From Azovibrio restrictus (GTDB lineage: Bacteria; Pseudomonadota; Gammaproteobacteria; Burkholderiales; Rhodocyclaceae), in NCBI GenBank assembly GCA_003252145.1, contig QKDJ01000188.1, forward strand, positions 1 to 8,550: DNA of 8,550 bases. Direction: 5' to 3'. The position numbers were made by a program, and so were the translations under genes. The notes below the pieces were generated by a model. That model did no database searches, had not been told where the DNA came from, and worked only from the letters and a program-made list of their open reading frames with translations. Shown here piece after piece: positions 1-6,732 of the stretch (position 1 is its first letter; every line of letters begins with the position of its first letter).

Positions 1-306
1 GGCTTCGACCTGATCGTGGCGGACGTGAGCTTCATCTCTCTGACCTTGATCCTGCCCTGTCTGCCTGCTTTGCTGGCCCCCCGGGGGCAGATGCTGCTGC
101 TGGTAAAGCCCCAATTCGAGGTAGGCCCAGGGGGCTTGGGCAAAGGGGGTTTGGTGCGTGATCCGGCCCTTTATGCCCAGGTGGAGCAGAAGCTGCGACA
201 ATGTTGCAATTCCATGAATCTTGAGGTGTTGGGCTGGTTTGACAGCCCCATCACCGGCGGTGACGGTAACCGCGAATTTTTTATCTGGACCCGACATGCG
301 AACTGA
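1..306 (+). CDS. tlyA: TlyA-family rRNA 2'-O-methyltransferase (hemolysin A family), 3' part only
   Basis: Only the C-terminal 101 residues are present; the frame is open from base 1 and ends at TGA 304-306, so the N-terminal S4 RNA-binding domain and SAM-binding core lie outside the window. The visible part carries the Rossmann-fold methyltransferase signature of TlyA/FtsJ-like proteins: DLIVADVSFISL near the start, LLVKPQFE in the middle, and GNREFFIW near the end. In this family the Asp, Lys and Glu of these segments form part of a K-D-K-E catalytic set that methylates ribose 2'-hydroxyls in 16S/23S rRNA; the old name hemolysin A is historical. An internal GTG at 16 is not a plausible start because conserved sequence continues upstream of it. 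The gene overlaps metF by 11 bp, suggesting co-transcription and coupling. Family is confident; exact rRNA target is inferred. Confidence 0.88.
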   Translation, partial: GFDLIVADVSFISLTLILPCLPALLAPRGQMLLLVKPQFEVGPGGLGKGGLVRDPALYAQVEQKLRQCCNSMNLEVLGWFDSPITGGDGNREFFIWTRHAN

Positions 307-1123
307 ACTGTCCATCGAATTTTTCCCGCCCCAGACGCCCGAAGGGGCGGCCAAGCTGAAAGGGGAACGGGCCAAGCTGGCAGAACTGAAGCCGGTTTTC
401 TTTTCCGTAACCTACGGCGCCGGGGGTTCCACCCAGGCCCGCACCTTCGAAACCATCAAGGAAATCGGGGCGGAAGGCCATCAGGCGGCGCCCCACCTGT
501 CCTGCATTGGTTCCACCAAGGCGGGGATGCGGGACATCCTCAATTACTTCAAGAACGAAGGCATCCGTCGCATCGTTGCCCTGCGGGGTGATTTGCCGTC
601 CGGCATGGCCGATCCCGGTGAGCTGCGCTACGCCAACGAACTGGTGGAGTTCATCCGGGCCGAGACCGGCGACTGGTTCCACCTGGAAGTGGCCGCCTAT
701 CCCGAGTGGCATCCCCAGGCCAAGAGCCCCAAGGACGACCTGCAGGCCTTTGCCCGCAAGGTGAAGGCCGGTGCCAATTCCGCCATCACCCAGTATTTCT
801 ACAATGCCGATGCCTATTTCCACTTCGTGGACGAGGCCCGAGCCCTGGGTGTGGAAATTCCCATCGTGCCCGGCATCATGCCCATCGGCAGCTTCTCCAA
901 GCTGGCCCGCTTTTCGGACGCCTGCGGTGCCGATCTGCCCCGCTGGATGCGCAAGAAATTCGAGAGCTTTGGGGATGACAGCGATTCCATCCGTGCCTTC
1001 GGCCTGGATGTGGTGACTGAACTGTGTGAAAGATTGCTTGCCGGTGGCGCCCCGGGGCTACACTTCTATTCCATGAACCAAGCAGCCCTGACCACTGAAA
1101 TCTGGAATCGACTGAACTCGTAA
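296..1123 (+). CDS. metF: 5,10-methylenetetrahydrofolate reductase
   Basis: Cytosolic FAD enzyme that reduces 5,10-methylene-THF to 5-methyl-THF, the methyl donor for methionine synthesis. The 275-residue product has family length and hallmark segments: IEFFPPQ at residues 7-13 with the catalytic Glu at 8, SVTYGAGGS with Thr39, ALRGDLP with the flavin/folate-contacting Asp99, ITQYFYN with Gln166, and PGIMPI. These match the E. coli MetF positions Glu28, Asp120 and Gln183. I chose ATG 296 because the MRTELSIEFFPPQ N-terminus fits the family; the in-frame ATG at 221 would add 25 unrelated residues read from inside tlyA. No clear Shine-Dalgarno precedes ATG 296, so translation probably depends on ribosomes finishing tlyA (11-bp overlap). 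Pairing a SAM-dependent RNA methylase with MetF puts methyl-group supply and use together. Confidence 0.96.
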   Translation: MRTELSIEFFPPQTPEGAAKLKGERAKLAELKPVFFSVTYGAGGSTQARTFETIKEIGAEGHQAAPHLSCIGSTKAGMRDILNYFKNEGIRRIVALRGDLPSGMADPGELRYANELVEFIRAETGDWFHLEVAAYPEWHPQAKSPKDDLQAFARKVKAGANSAITQYFYNADAYFHFVDEARALGVEIPIVPGIMPIGSFSKLARFSDACGADLPRWMRKKFESFGDDSDSIRAFGLDVVTELCERLLAGGAPGLHFYSMNQAALTTEIWNRLNS

Positions 1124-1128
1124 TCTCC

Positions 1129-3588
1129 ATGCAGATTCCTGAGCCACAGACCTTCTCTCAGTTGTGTGCCACCCTGGCGGAGCAGTCCTTGACTGCCATT
1201 TACATCCTTCAGGATGACCGGATGGTGTATGCGAATCCCTGTATGGCCCAGTTGATAGGCTATGACAGAGAGATTCTGCTGGAAGGTGCCATTCCCCTGG
1301 AAAAGCTGGTGCATCCAGAGGATTGGTCCATGGTTCGGGAGCACATGGATGCCCGTCTGTCCGGCCAGGAAAAGCAGGCTCGCTACCGTTTTCGCGCGCT
1401 GCACCAGAACGGGCAGGTGCTGTATGTGGATATTTTCAGCTCCCTTATCTCCTACCAGGATAAGCCGGCCATTCTGGCCACGTTGCTGGATCTGACCGAG
1501 CAGGTCGAGGCGGAGCGCAAGCTGGAGGAGCAGGTCCACTTCATGGGTCAGCTGCTGGATGCCATTCCCAGTCCCATTTTCTACAAGGATCAGGACGGGC
1601 GTTATCAGGGCTGTAACCTGGCCTTTGCCGACAGCCTGGGACTGTCCCGCAAGGAAATCGTCGGCAAGACCGTCTATGAACTGGCCCCCGAAGATCTGGC
1701 CCGCCGCTACCATGAGGCAGATCTGAACCTGATGCAGCAGGGGGGTACCCAGGTTTACTGTGCCCAGGTGCGTTACGCCAATGGCGAGCGTCACGAGGTG
1801 CAGTTCAACAAGGCCGTATTCCAGAACAGCAAGGGGCAGGCCACGGGGCTGGTGGGCGTCATGCTCGATATCAGCGACCTGAAGCGCAAGGAAACCGAAC
1901 TGCTTCTTGCAGCCCGGGTTTTTGATGCCAGTACCGAAGGCATCATCATTACCGATGCCTCAGGGCGCATCCTCAAGATCAACCGGGCCTTTCAAGACAT
2001 TACGGGTTACAGCGAAGCGGAATGCCTGGGGCAAACGCCCGCCTTCATCAAATCCGGTTTGCACGATCCGACTTTTTACGCGGCCCTCTGGCAGCAGGTG
2101 TTTGGCCAGGGGCGCTGGCAGGGTGAAATCTGGAATCGGCGCAAGAACGGGGAAATCTACCCGGCCTGGCTTTCCATTTCGGCTGCCCGGGATAGTCATG
2201 GGCATATCAGCCATTTCATCGGCATTTCCACCGATATTTCCCGGCATAAGGAAGCCGAGGCCCATATCAACCGGCTCGCCAATTACGACTCTCTGACCGG
2301 CCTGCCCAACCGGGCCTTGCTCCAGGATCGTCTGGACCAGGCCATAGCCCAGGCCCAACTGGCCAAGCGGGGCGAGCCCCGTCATGTGGCCCTCATGTTC
2401 CTGGATTTGAATCGGCTCAAACAGGTCAATGATTCCCTGGGCCATGCCTGGGGCGACCGGGTGATTCAGCTCACCGCCGAACGGCTCGCGGCCCTGGTGG
2501 GGCCCCAGGTCACCATTTCCCGCCATGTGGGCGACCAGTTCGCCCTGCTGTTCTCCCAGCTCAATGGCAGCCGGGCTGCCGCTGCCATGGCCGAACGTCT
2601 ATTGCAGGTAGTGCAGGAGCCTCTAGTGCTGGAGGATCAGAACATCTCCATGACAGCCAGTATCGGTATCAGCCTGTTCCCCGATGACGGGGATGACAGC
2701 GCTGCCCTGCTGCGCAACGGGGATAGCGCCCTGCATCACGCCAAACAGTCGGGACGGGGTAACTTCCAGTTCTATCGGGATGAAATGAATGCTGCTTCGT
2801 TGGAGCGGCTGGTGTTCGAGCAGAGCTTGCGTCATGCCCTGGAGCGGGGCGAACTGGAATTGTTCTACCAACCTCAGTTTGCCTTTGCCGACGGCCGTCT
2901 TGTGGGCATGGAAGCCCTGTTGCGCTGGCGGCATCCCACCCTGGGACTGGTGCCGCCGGACCGTTTCATCCCTCTGGCCGAGGAAACGGGGCTCATCGTG
3001 CCCATTGGCCGTTGGGTACTGCAGGAAGCCTGTCGTCAGGCCCTGGCCTGGAGTCGTCAATTCCAGGCGCCCTTGCGCATGGCCGTGAATCTGTCGGCCA
3101 ACCAGTTCGATGCGGAAGATCTGGCCAAGGTGGTGCGTGCCGCCCTGCAGCAATCCGGTTTGCCCCCGGCACAGCTGGAACTGGAACTGACCGAATCCAC
3201 CCTGATGCGGGATGCGGACCTGGCGACTTCCACCTTGCGGGAGTTGAAGGGCCTGGGGGTCCTGCTGGCCGTGGATGATTTCGGTACCGGCTATTCCAGT
3301 CTCACCTACCTGCGCCGCTTCCCTCTGGACACCCTCAAGATTGACCGCTCCTTCGTGCTCGACATGGAGCGGGATGCCAACGCCAAGGCCATCACCCAGG
3401 CGGTGGTGGCTCTGGGCCGCAGCCTGGGCTTGACCACCGTGGCCGAAGGGGTGGAAACCCCGGAGCAGCAGACCATTCTACGAGACCTGCAATGTACCCT
3501 GGCCCAGGGCTACCTGTTCAGTCGTCCGGTACCTGCCCAGGACATCGAACAGGCCCTGCAGGACGGGCGCTGGTGGACGACCCGCTAG
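1129..3588 (+). CDS. PAS-PAS-PAS-GGDEF-EAL protein, probable c-di-GMP phosphodiesterase with degenerate GGDEF
   Basis: An 819-residue protein with no signal peptide or membrane segment, so probably a soluble sensor. Order: PAS about 10-125, PAS about 136-255, PAS about 262-377, GGDEF about 385-550, EAL about 563-812. The GGDEF domain keeps NYDSLTGLPNR (385-395), and the metal-binding Asp of LDLN (D426), but the signature reads VGDQF (467-471) and no RxxD inhibitory site is visible upstream; diguanylate cyclase activity is therefore doubtful. The EAL domain keeps every expected element: EAL at 595-597, Asn654 of NLSANQF, Glu689 of ELTES, D716-D717 of DDFGTGYSS, Lys737 of KID, Glu773 of AEGVE, Gln793 of QGY. 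I infer c-di-GMP hydrolysis, with PAS inputs of unknown ligand and possibly GTP control through the GGDEF remnant. It starts 5 nt after metF with no evident ribosome-binding site, consistent with readthrough and coupling. Confidence 0.93.
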   Translation: MQIPEPQTFSQLCATLAEQSLTAIYILQDDRMVYANPCMAQLIGYDREILLEGAIPLEKLVHPEDWSMVREHMDARLSGQEKQARYRFRALHQNGQVLYVDIFSSLISYQDKPAILATLLDLTEQVEAERKLEEQVHFMGQLLDAIPSPIFYKDQDGRYQGCNLAFADSLGLSRKEIVGKTVYELAPEDLARRYHEADLNLMQQGGTQVYCAQVRYANGERHEVQFNKAVFQNSKGQATGLVGVMLDISDLKRKETELLLAARVFDASTEGIIITDASGRILKINRAFQDITGYSEAECLGQTPAFIKSGLHDPTFYAALWQQVFGQGRWQGEIWNRRKNGEIYPAWLSISAARDSHGHISHFIGISTDISRHKEAEAHINRLANYDSLTGLPNRALLQDRLDQAIAQAQLAKRGEPRHVALMFLDLNRLKQVNDSLGHAWGDRVIQLTAERLAALVGPQVTISRHVGDQFALLFSQLNGSRAAAAMAERLLQVVQEPLVLEDQNISMTASIGISLFPDDGDDSAALLRNGDSALHHAKQSGRGNFQFYRDEMNAASLERLVFEQSLRHALERGELELFYQPQFAFADGRLVGMEALLRWRHPTLGLVPPDRFIPLAEETGLIVPIGRWVLQEACRQALAWSRQFQAPLRMAVNLSANQFDAEDLAKVVRAALQQSGLPPAQLELELTESTLMRDADLATSTLRELKGLGVLLAVDDFGTGYSSLTYLRRFPLDTLKIDRSFVLDMERDANAKAITQAVVALGRSLGLTTVAEGVETPEQQTILRDLQCTLAQGYLFSRPVPAQDIEQALQDGRWWTTR

Positions 3589-3592
3589 GTGC

Positions 3593-4060
3593 TCAAAAGG
3601 GCTTGTTTACCATCAGGTAGAACACGATGGCCATGGCGATAAAGGCCGGGTAACCTAGAATTTCCCAGGTTCGGGCATAACGCCAGTACAGATCAGGCAG
3701 AGGGGTGGTATCCCCATAGGCTTCCCGGGCCATGTCACGCAGCCGTATCTGCAACCACACTACGGGTAACCAGCAGGCGCCAGCCAACAGGAACAGGGTG
3801 ACGGAAACGAGGATCCAGCCCGTGCCCAGGTCCCATCCTCCCTGCTGCATCAACCACAGGCCCGAGAGGGGCTGGAAGATCACTGCCGGAGTGGTAAACC
3901 AGGTGTCGGCACGCACCACCAGGCGACTCACTTCGGCAATGGCAGCAACGTTGCGGCTGCGATTGCAGAAAAACAGGTAGAAGGCGGTGCCGAAACCTGT
4001 GCCCACCATGGCGACCGATGACAGGATGTGCAGCCATTTGATGATCAGATAGGTGTTCAT
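3593..4060 (-). CDS. DUF2269-type integral membrane protein
   Basis: A 155-residue protein with four predicted membrane helices, roughly residues 5-30, 53-72, 80-102 and 133-152. The opening MNTYLIIKWLHILSSVAMVG, with a His in the first helix, and a motif WFTTPAVIFQPLSG resemble the DUF2269 family, which has a CopD/HemJ-like look; biochemical function is unknown to me. A heme or metal role for His11 is only a guess. I chose ATG 4060 over an open frame running up to 4210: the longer version adds 50 non-conserved residues inside the upstream gene, while ATG 4060 has a GAGGAG site 8 nt upstream and forms an ATGA overlap with the preceding stop. It is the last gene of the four-gene minus-strand operon and ends 4 nt from the convergent EAL gene. 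Confidence 0.85.
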   Translation of the reverse strand: MNTYLIIKWLHILSSVAMVGTGFGTAFYLFFCNRSRNVAAIAEVSRLVVRADTWFTTPAVIFQPLSGLWLMQQGGWDLGTGWILVSVTLFLLAGACWLPVVWLQIRLRDMAREAYGDTTPLPDLYWRYARTWEILGYPAFIAMAIVFYLMVNKPF

Positions 4061-5319
4061 GGTCTTTGCTCCTCGGCAATCAAGAGAATTAACAGGGCAG
4101 CCACCGCCAGATTCTTGAGAATGGGTCCAAAGGGGTGCAGCAGGAATTCCGGTAGTTGCCAGGCAATCAAGGTTGTGTAAATGCAGATCAGGGCTAGTTG
4201 CCCCCACCACAGGCGCCGCCCGGGGCGTAGCAGGGTCAGGAGACCCAGGCCGGCATCAAGCAGGGTGGCTCCGCCGAGTAGGGCAAGCGCCAAGTTCCCC
4301 TGGAGGCCAAAGGGGGTGAGCAGCGCCAGGTTGTCAGCGAGCGGGTGAAGTCCGGCTGAACAGAGGGCGGTGATGAACCAGATGGCGGCCAGCACCCCTC
4401 GTAATAGCAAGGGGCGCCAGATGGACAGGGATTGCTGCAGCAGTTGAGGGGCGTCTGTGGGAGAGGAGAAGCTTTCCGGCGCCCTCAAGGGGCGGTTCAG
4501 CAGATCGGTGGCCGGGCCTGTTTCTCCCACGTTGCCAGCTGCCAGCATGCGCCAGCTGTCCGGACAGAGCAAAGAGCCAGGAAAGTGACCCGCCAAGCGG
4601 GCGGTAAAGGGGATGAGGAACGGGGGGAGGGGCAGAGATGGTGCGGTAGCCAGACCCTGCAGTTGGCGGTAGGTTTGCAGCCAATCCCTGTAACTCAGGA
4701 CCTGGGGGCCGGGTAGTTCCAGCACTCGGCTGGGGGTGGGAGCCTGCTCCAGGCTGGCAAGCACGGTATCAGCCACATCATCCACATGAACGGGTTGTAC
4801 CAGGCCAGCATTTCCGGGTAGCGCCAGGATGGGCAGGCTGGCCAGGGTCATGAAAAAGCGGGTTGATGCTCCATCCGGAGCAAATATCAGCCCTGGGCGC
4901 AGCACCGTTGCCCCTTCGGGGATGAGAGACAGCAGGGCCTTGTCGGCAGTGTGCTTGCTGGCCAGATAGTCTGGCAGACCTGCTTCGTCGCCCTGACCCA
5001 GGGCGGAAATCTGAACAACCCGGTTGATGCCCATCCGAGCGCAAGCGGCGAATAGGGCCGAGGGTGCCTGATGATGGATGCGCTCATAGTCTCCCTCTCG
5101 GCTTTCTCGCAGGATGCCCACGGCGTTGATCACTGCGTCAATGCCGGTCAGGCGGGGCTGCCACACTTCTAGGTTCAAATCCCGCAGGTAATCCACTTCC
5201 AGATCGCCCGGTAGTCGAGGGCGGTGTACGCCTCGTACCACCCGATGGCCAGCCGCTTCCAGGCGCTGGCCCAGGTGGCGGCCCAGCATGCCGTCGGCGC
5301 CGCAGAGGAGAATGTTCAT
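4057..5319 (-). CDS. SDR-type NAD(P)-binding protein fused to C-terminal DoxX-like membrane domain
   Basis: A 420-residue two-part protein. Residues 1 to about 290 form an atypical extended short-chain dehydrogenase fold: the dinucleotide glycine motif G7-A-D-G10-M-L-G13, the NAVGIL strand near 65-70, Ser105 of QISALG, and Y118-x3-K122. Residues about 303-416 hold four predicted membrane helices (about 305-323, 343-363, 370-389, 399-415), and the segment LHPFGPILKNL is characteristic of the DoxX-like_4 type. DoxX proteins take part in membrane redox assemblies, so the fusion may place NAD(P)H chemistry at the inner membrane; the substrate is unknown. The ATG at 5319 has a GGAAGGA site just upstream and overlaps the previous stop as ATGA. 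It overlaps the DUF2269 gene downstream the same way. Fold and fusion are clear; enzymatic activity is inferred. Confidence 0.9.
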   Translation of the reverse strand: MNILLCGADGMLGRHLGQRLEAAGHRVVRGVHRPRLPGDLEVDYLRDLNLEVWQPRLTGIDAVINAVGILRESREGDYERIHHQAPSALFAACARMGINRVVQISALGQGDEAGLPDYLASKHTADKALLSLIPEGATVLRPGLIFAPDGASTRFFMTLASLPILALPGNAGLVQPVHVDDVADTVLASLEQAPTPSRVLELPGPQVLSYRDWLQTYRQLQGLATAPSLPLPPFLIPFTARLAGHFPGSLLCPDSWRMLAAGNVGETGPATDLLNRPLRAPESFSSPTDAPQLLQQSLSIWRPLLLRGVLAAIWFITALCSAGLHPLADNLALLTPFGLQGNLALALLGGATLLDAGLGLLTLLRPGRRLWWGQLALICIYTTLIAWQLPEFLLHPFGPILKNLAVAALLILLIAEEQRP

Positions 5320-5654
5320 GGCGTGTCCTTCCAGCCCTTGGGGATCTGGCGCCAGAGCACCCAGGCCAGAACCGTAAGGACGATCAGTAGACCATTGACC
5401 GTGATGCTGGCCATGGCATGCAGGGTGTCCAGCCCATCCGCCAGGGAGCGCCAGTCGCGAGCCCGCATCAGGGCCAAAGCCGTGGGTCCGAGTGCTAGGA
5501 ATAATTGGACGAGGCGTACCCAGATTTCAGCCCGTTCTGCAGTACCGCACATTTCAGTGAGTAAGCGTTGGAGCGTGGTGCCCAGGTAGCGGGCCACAAA
5601 AAAGCCCGCCAAGGGTGGCAAAGTCAGGGCCCAGAGCAGTAAGGAGGCTTTCAT
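5316..5654 (-). CDS. small integral membrane protein of unknown function
   Basis: I do not recognise this 112-residue protein. It has a hydrophobic N-terminus (about 4-24, possibly an uncleaved signal anchor), a middle hydrophobic segment around 48-62 and a strong C-terminal helix about 78-98 followed by a basic tail, so about three membrane spans. A single Cys lies near residue 36. The start at 5654 is preceded by a GGGGAG-like site 6 nt away and gives an ATGA overlap with the upstream DCC gene; a longer open frame to 5762 adds 36 residues read inside that gene and is unlikely. Its stop is fused to the start of the SDR-DoxX gene. Position and coupling suggest an accessory or anchoring subunit of the same membrane system, which is inference only. 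Confidence 0.8.
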   Translation of the reverse strand: MKASLLLWALTLPPLAGFFVARYLGTTLQRLLTEMCGTAERAEIWVRLVQLFLALGPTALALMRARDWRSLADGLDTLHAMASITVNGLLIVLTVLAWVLWRQIPKGWKDTP

Positions 5655-6082
5655 GATCCGCTCCCCGGGCGTTGGCAGACATTTCCGTCGCAGGCTGGTG
5701 TGAGGCGGGCGAAGATGCCACCGAAACGGCGTGACAGCTGTACCCGATTGCGGGCAAAGCAACGGTAGGAAGCTTCGGCAAAACAGGCGAGCCCGGGCCA
5801 GCGGGTTGGGGTGACCAGCCAGCCCAGGCCTAGGGCGCTCCAGGCTAGCCGGAATACCTCTGGTCCTTCGACGACGACACCGTCGGCCCTGCGAGCGGTG
5901 ATGCGGGCGAGCAGCTCCTCCTTGCTGCGCCCGTAGGGGATCGGATCAAAATCCGGGGCACTGATGTCGATGAAACACAGGCGGCCCTGTTGGTCCCGGC
6001 GTCGCATATGAGCCACGTCGAAGCAGCAGATGGCACATTCCCCGTCATAGAGGAATTCCATGGGATAGATTTGGGTGTCCAT
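5651..6082 (-). CDS. DCC-family (DUF393) thiol-disulfide oxidoreductase-like protein
   Basis: First gene of the four-gene operon, 143 residues. The N-terminal FLYDGECAICCFDV (10-23) is the DUF393 hallmark, a thioredoxin-like strand followed by DGxCxxC (Cys16, Cys19, with an extra Cys20). The later segment VVVEGPEVFRLAW (69-81) also fits the family. Thiol-disulfide exchange is presumed from the motif; partner and direction of electron flow are unknown. The last ten residues or so hold a second pair, Cys131 and Cys136 in CDGNVC, which could shuttle electrons or bind metal. There is no signal peptide, so it is probably cytosolic or at the inner face of the membrane. The ATG at 6082 is preceded by AAAGGA with 6-nt spacing; the alternative Met8 lacks a comparable site. 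A candidate promoter and an operator-like site lie directly upstream. Confidence 0.92.
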   Translation of the reverse strand: MDTQIYPMEFLYDGECAICCFDVAHMRRRDQQGRLCFIDISAPDFDPIPYGRSKEELLARITARRADGVVVEGPEVFRLAWSALGLGWLVTPTRWPGLACFAEASYRCFARNRVQLSRRFGGIFARLTPACDGNVCQRPGSGS

Positions 6083-6102
6083 GTTTTGTCCTTTGTGTCT
6101 GT

Positions 6103-6123
6103 AATTTCAGTAATAACAGAAAT
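6103..6123. promoter_or_regulatory. imperfect operator-like dyad upstream of the DCC operon
   Basis: The core TTTCAGTAATAACAGAAA (6105-6122) is an imperfect dyad of ATTTC and GAAAT arms. It matches the core of the perfect palindrome at the regulator gene (6723-6740) at 14 of 18 positions with no gaps, and at 17 of 21 when the flanking bases are included. It lies about 22-41 nt upstream of the DCC start codon and over the candidate -10 and spacer of that gene. I infer a weaker binding site for the GbsR-like regulator encoded just upstream. Confidence 0.62.
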
Positions 6124-6135
6124 ACGTGCTGCCAA
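6107..6135 (-). promoter_or_regulatory. candidate sigma70-type promoter of the DCC operon
   Basis: On the minus strand TTGGCA (6130-6135) is followed after 17 nt by TACTGA (6107-6112). The -35 is good but the -10 matches the consensus only partly. Predicted transcription would begin near 6100 and give a short leader containing the AAAGGA ribosome site at 6089-6094. The -35 overlaps the U-tract of the preceding terminator, and the operator-like dyad covers the -10 region. Modest confidence because of the poor -10. Confidence 0.35.
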
Positions 6136-6156
6136 AAAAGGGCGGCAAGGCCGCCC
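6134..6156 (-). terminator. rho-independent terminator of the GbsR-like gene
   Basis: On the minus strand, a 7-bp GC stem (GGGCGGC paired with GCCGCCC, arms 6150-6156 and 6140-6146) closes a 3-nt loop and is followed at once by six T residues (6134-6139). It starts about 17 nt after the regulator's stop codon. It should end the regulator transcript before the DCC operon, which implies that the operon has its own promoter. On the plus strand the hairpin has no U-tract after it. Confidence 0.85.
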
Positions 6157-6173
6157 CGCCAGGTATTGTCGGG

Positions 6174-6698
6174 CTATTCGCCCCGCACCAGATTCCGAAT
6201 CTTCGCGCCCATCTTCAGCACCTTCATCAGGGTGTCCGGGTCCTGGCGCAGCATTTCGTCGGCCCACACCGTAAGTACCCGGATGAACTCCCGGGTTTCC
6301 TCGATACGGTTGCGGGCCCCCGGGCTTTCCTTATCCAGGTCCGGGCTGGCCAGGCACTCGCCCAGCACCGTCAGGGTGGGCTCCACTTCCCGCTGCTTGC
6401 GGCCTTCGACGATCAGCTTGAACAGTTCCCAGACATCCTTGGAGGTCTCGAAATGGTCGCGCCGATCTCCCAGCACATGTACCACCCGCACCAGCTTCCA
6501 GGAGAGCAGTTCCTTGAGGCTGTTGCTGACGTTGGAGCGGGCTACCGACAGGGTGTCCACGATCTCGTCGGCAGCCATGGGCTGCTCGGCTAGATACAGC
6601 AGGGCATGAATCTGGGCCACGGTGCGATTGACGCCCCAGCGGGCCCCCATTTCCCCCCAATGGAGGATGAAGCGTTCGGTGACAGGTGTGAGTTCCAT
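6174..6698 (-). CDS. GbsR/MarR-family transcriptional regulator
   Basis: A 174-residue DNA-binding protein. The N-terminal segment LTPVTERFILHWGEMGARWG followed by NRTVAQIHALLYL is typical of the GbsR (COG1510) branch of MarR-like winged-helix regulators. The helix-turn-helix and wing span about 24-85 (ADEIVDTLSVARSNVSNSLKELLSWKLV, then GDRRDHFE), and the rest is a helical dimerisation or effector region. Known GbsR proteins sense choline in osmoprotection, but no betaine genes are nearby, so the ligand here is unknown. Only one Cys (115) is present, so two-Cys redox sensing within one chain is unlikely. I chose ATG 6698 over an in-frame GTG at 6719, because the GTG lies upstream of the -10 of the strong promoter and inside the palindrome. 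No Shine-Dalgarno precedes ATG 6698. It has its own terminator and probably represses itself and the downstream DCC operon. Confidence 0.9.
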   Translation of the reverse strand: MELTPVTERFILHWGEMGARWGVNRTVAQIHALLYLAEQPMAADEIVDTLSVARSNVSNSLKELLSWKLVRVVHVLGDRRDHFETSKDVWELFKLIVEGRKQREVEPTLTVLGECLASPDLDKESPGARNRIEETREFIRVLTVWADEMLRQDPDTLMKVLKMGAKIRNLVRGE

Positions 6699-6704
6699 GG
6701 GGTG

Positions 6705-6732
6705 ACTATAGATGTTCACAAATTTCTGTCAA
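6705..6732 (-). promoter_or_regulatory. sigma70-type promoter of the GbsR-like gene, probably leaderless
   Basis: On the minus strand a perfect TTGACA (6727-6732) is followed after 16 nt by TATAGT (6705-6710). Only six bases separate the -10 from the ATG at 6698, so the expected transcription start falls on or next to the start codon and leaves no room for a ribosome-binding site. The -35 lies at the centre of the 36-bp palindrome, so a bound repressor would block RNA polymerase. Confidence 0.75.

Noticed and set aside
221..295. Upstream ATG that would lengthen MetF by 25 residues
   Set aside because: The extra residues do not resemble MetF and are read from within tlyA; family alignment favours ATG 296.
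1066..1794. Open frame of 242 codons on the minus strand opposite metF and the PAS gene
   Set aside because: It lies antisense to two well-supported genes, spans their junction, shows no recognisable family motif, and is expected by chance in GC-rich DNA.
1096..2138. A 15-base repeat (TGAAATCTGGAATCG) shared by the end of metF and the third PAS domain
   Set aside because: Both copies encode EIWNR in frame within unrelated proteins; the surrounding sequence does not match, so it is coincidental.
6699..6719. In-frame GTG start for the GbsR-like protein
   Set aside because: It lies inside the palindrome and upstream of the -10 of the strong promoter, and the added residues are not typical of the family.
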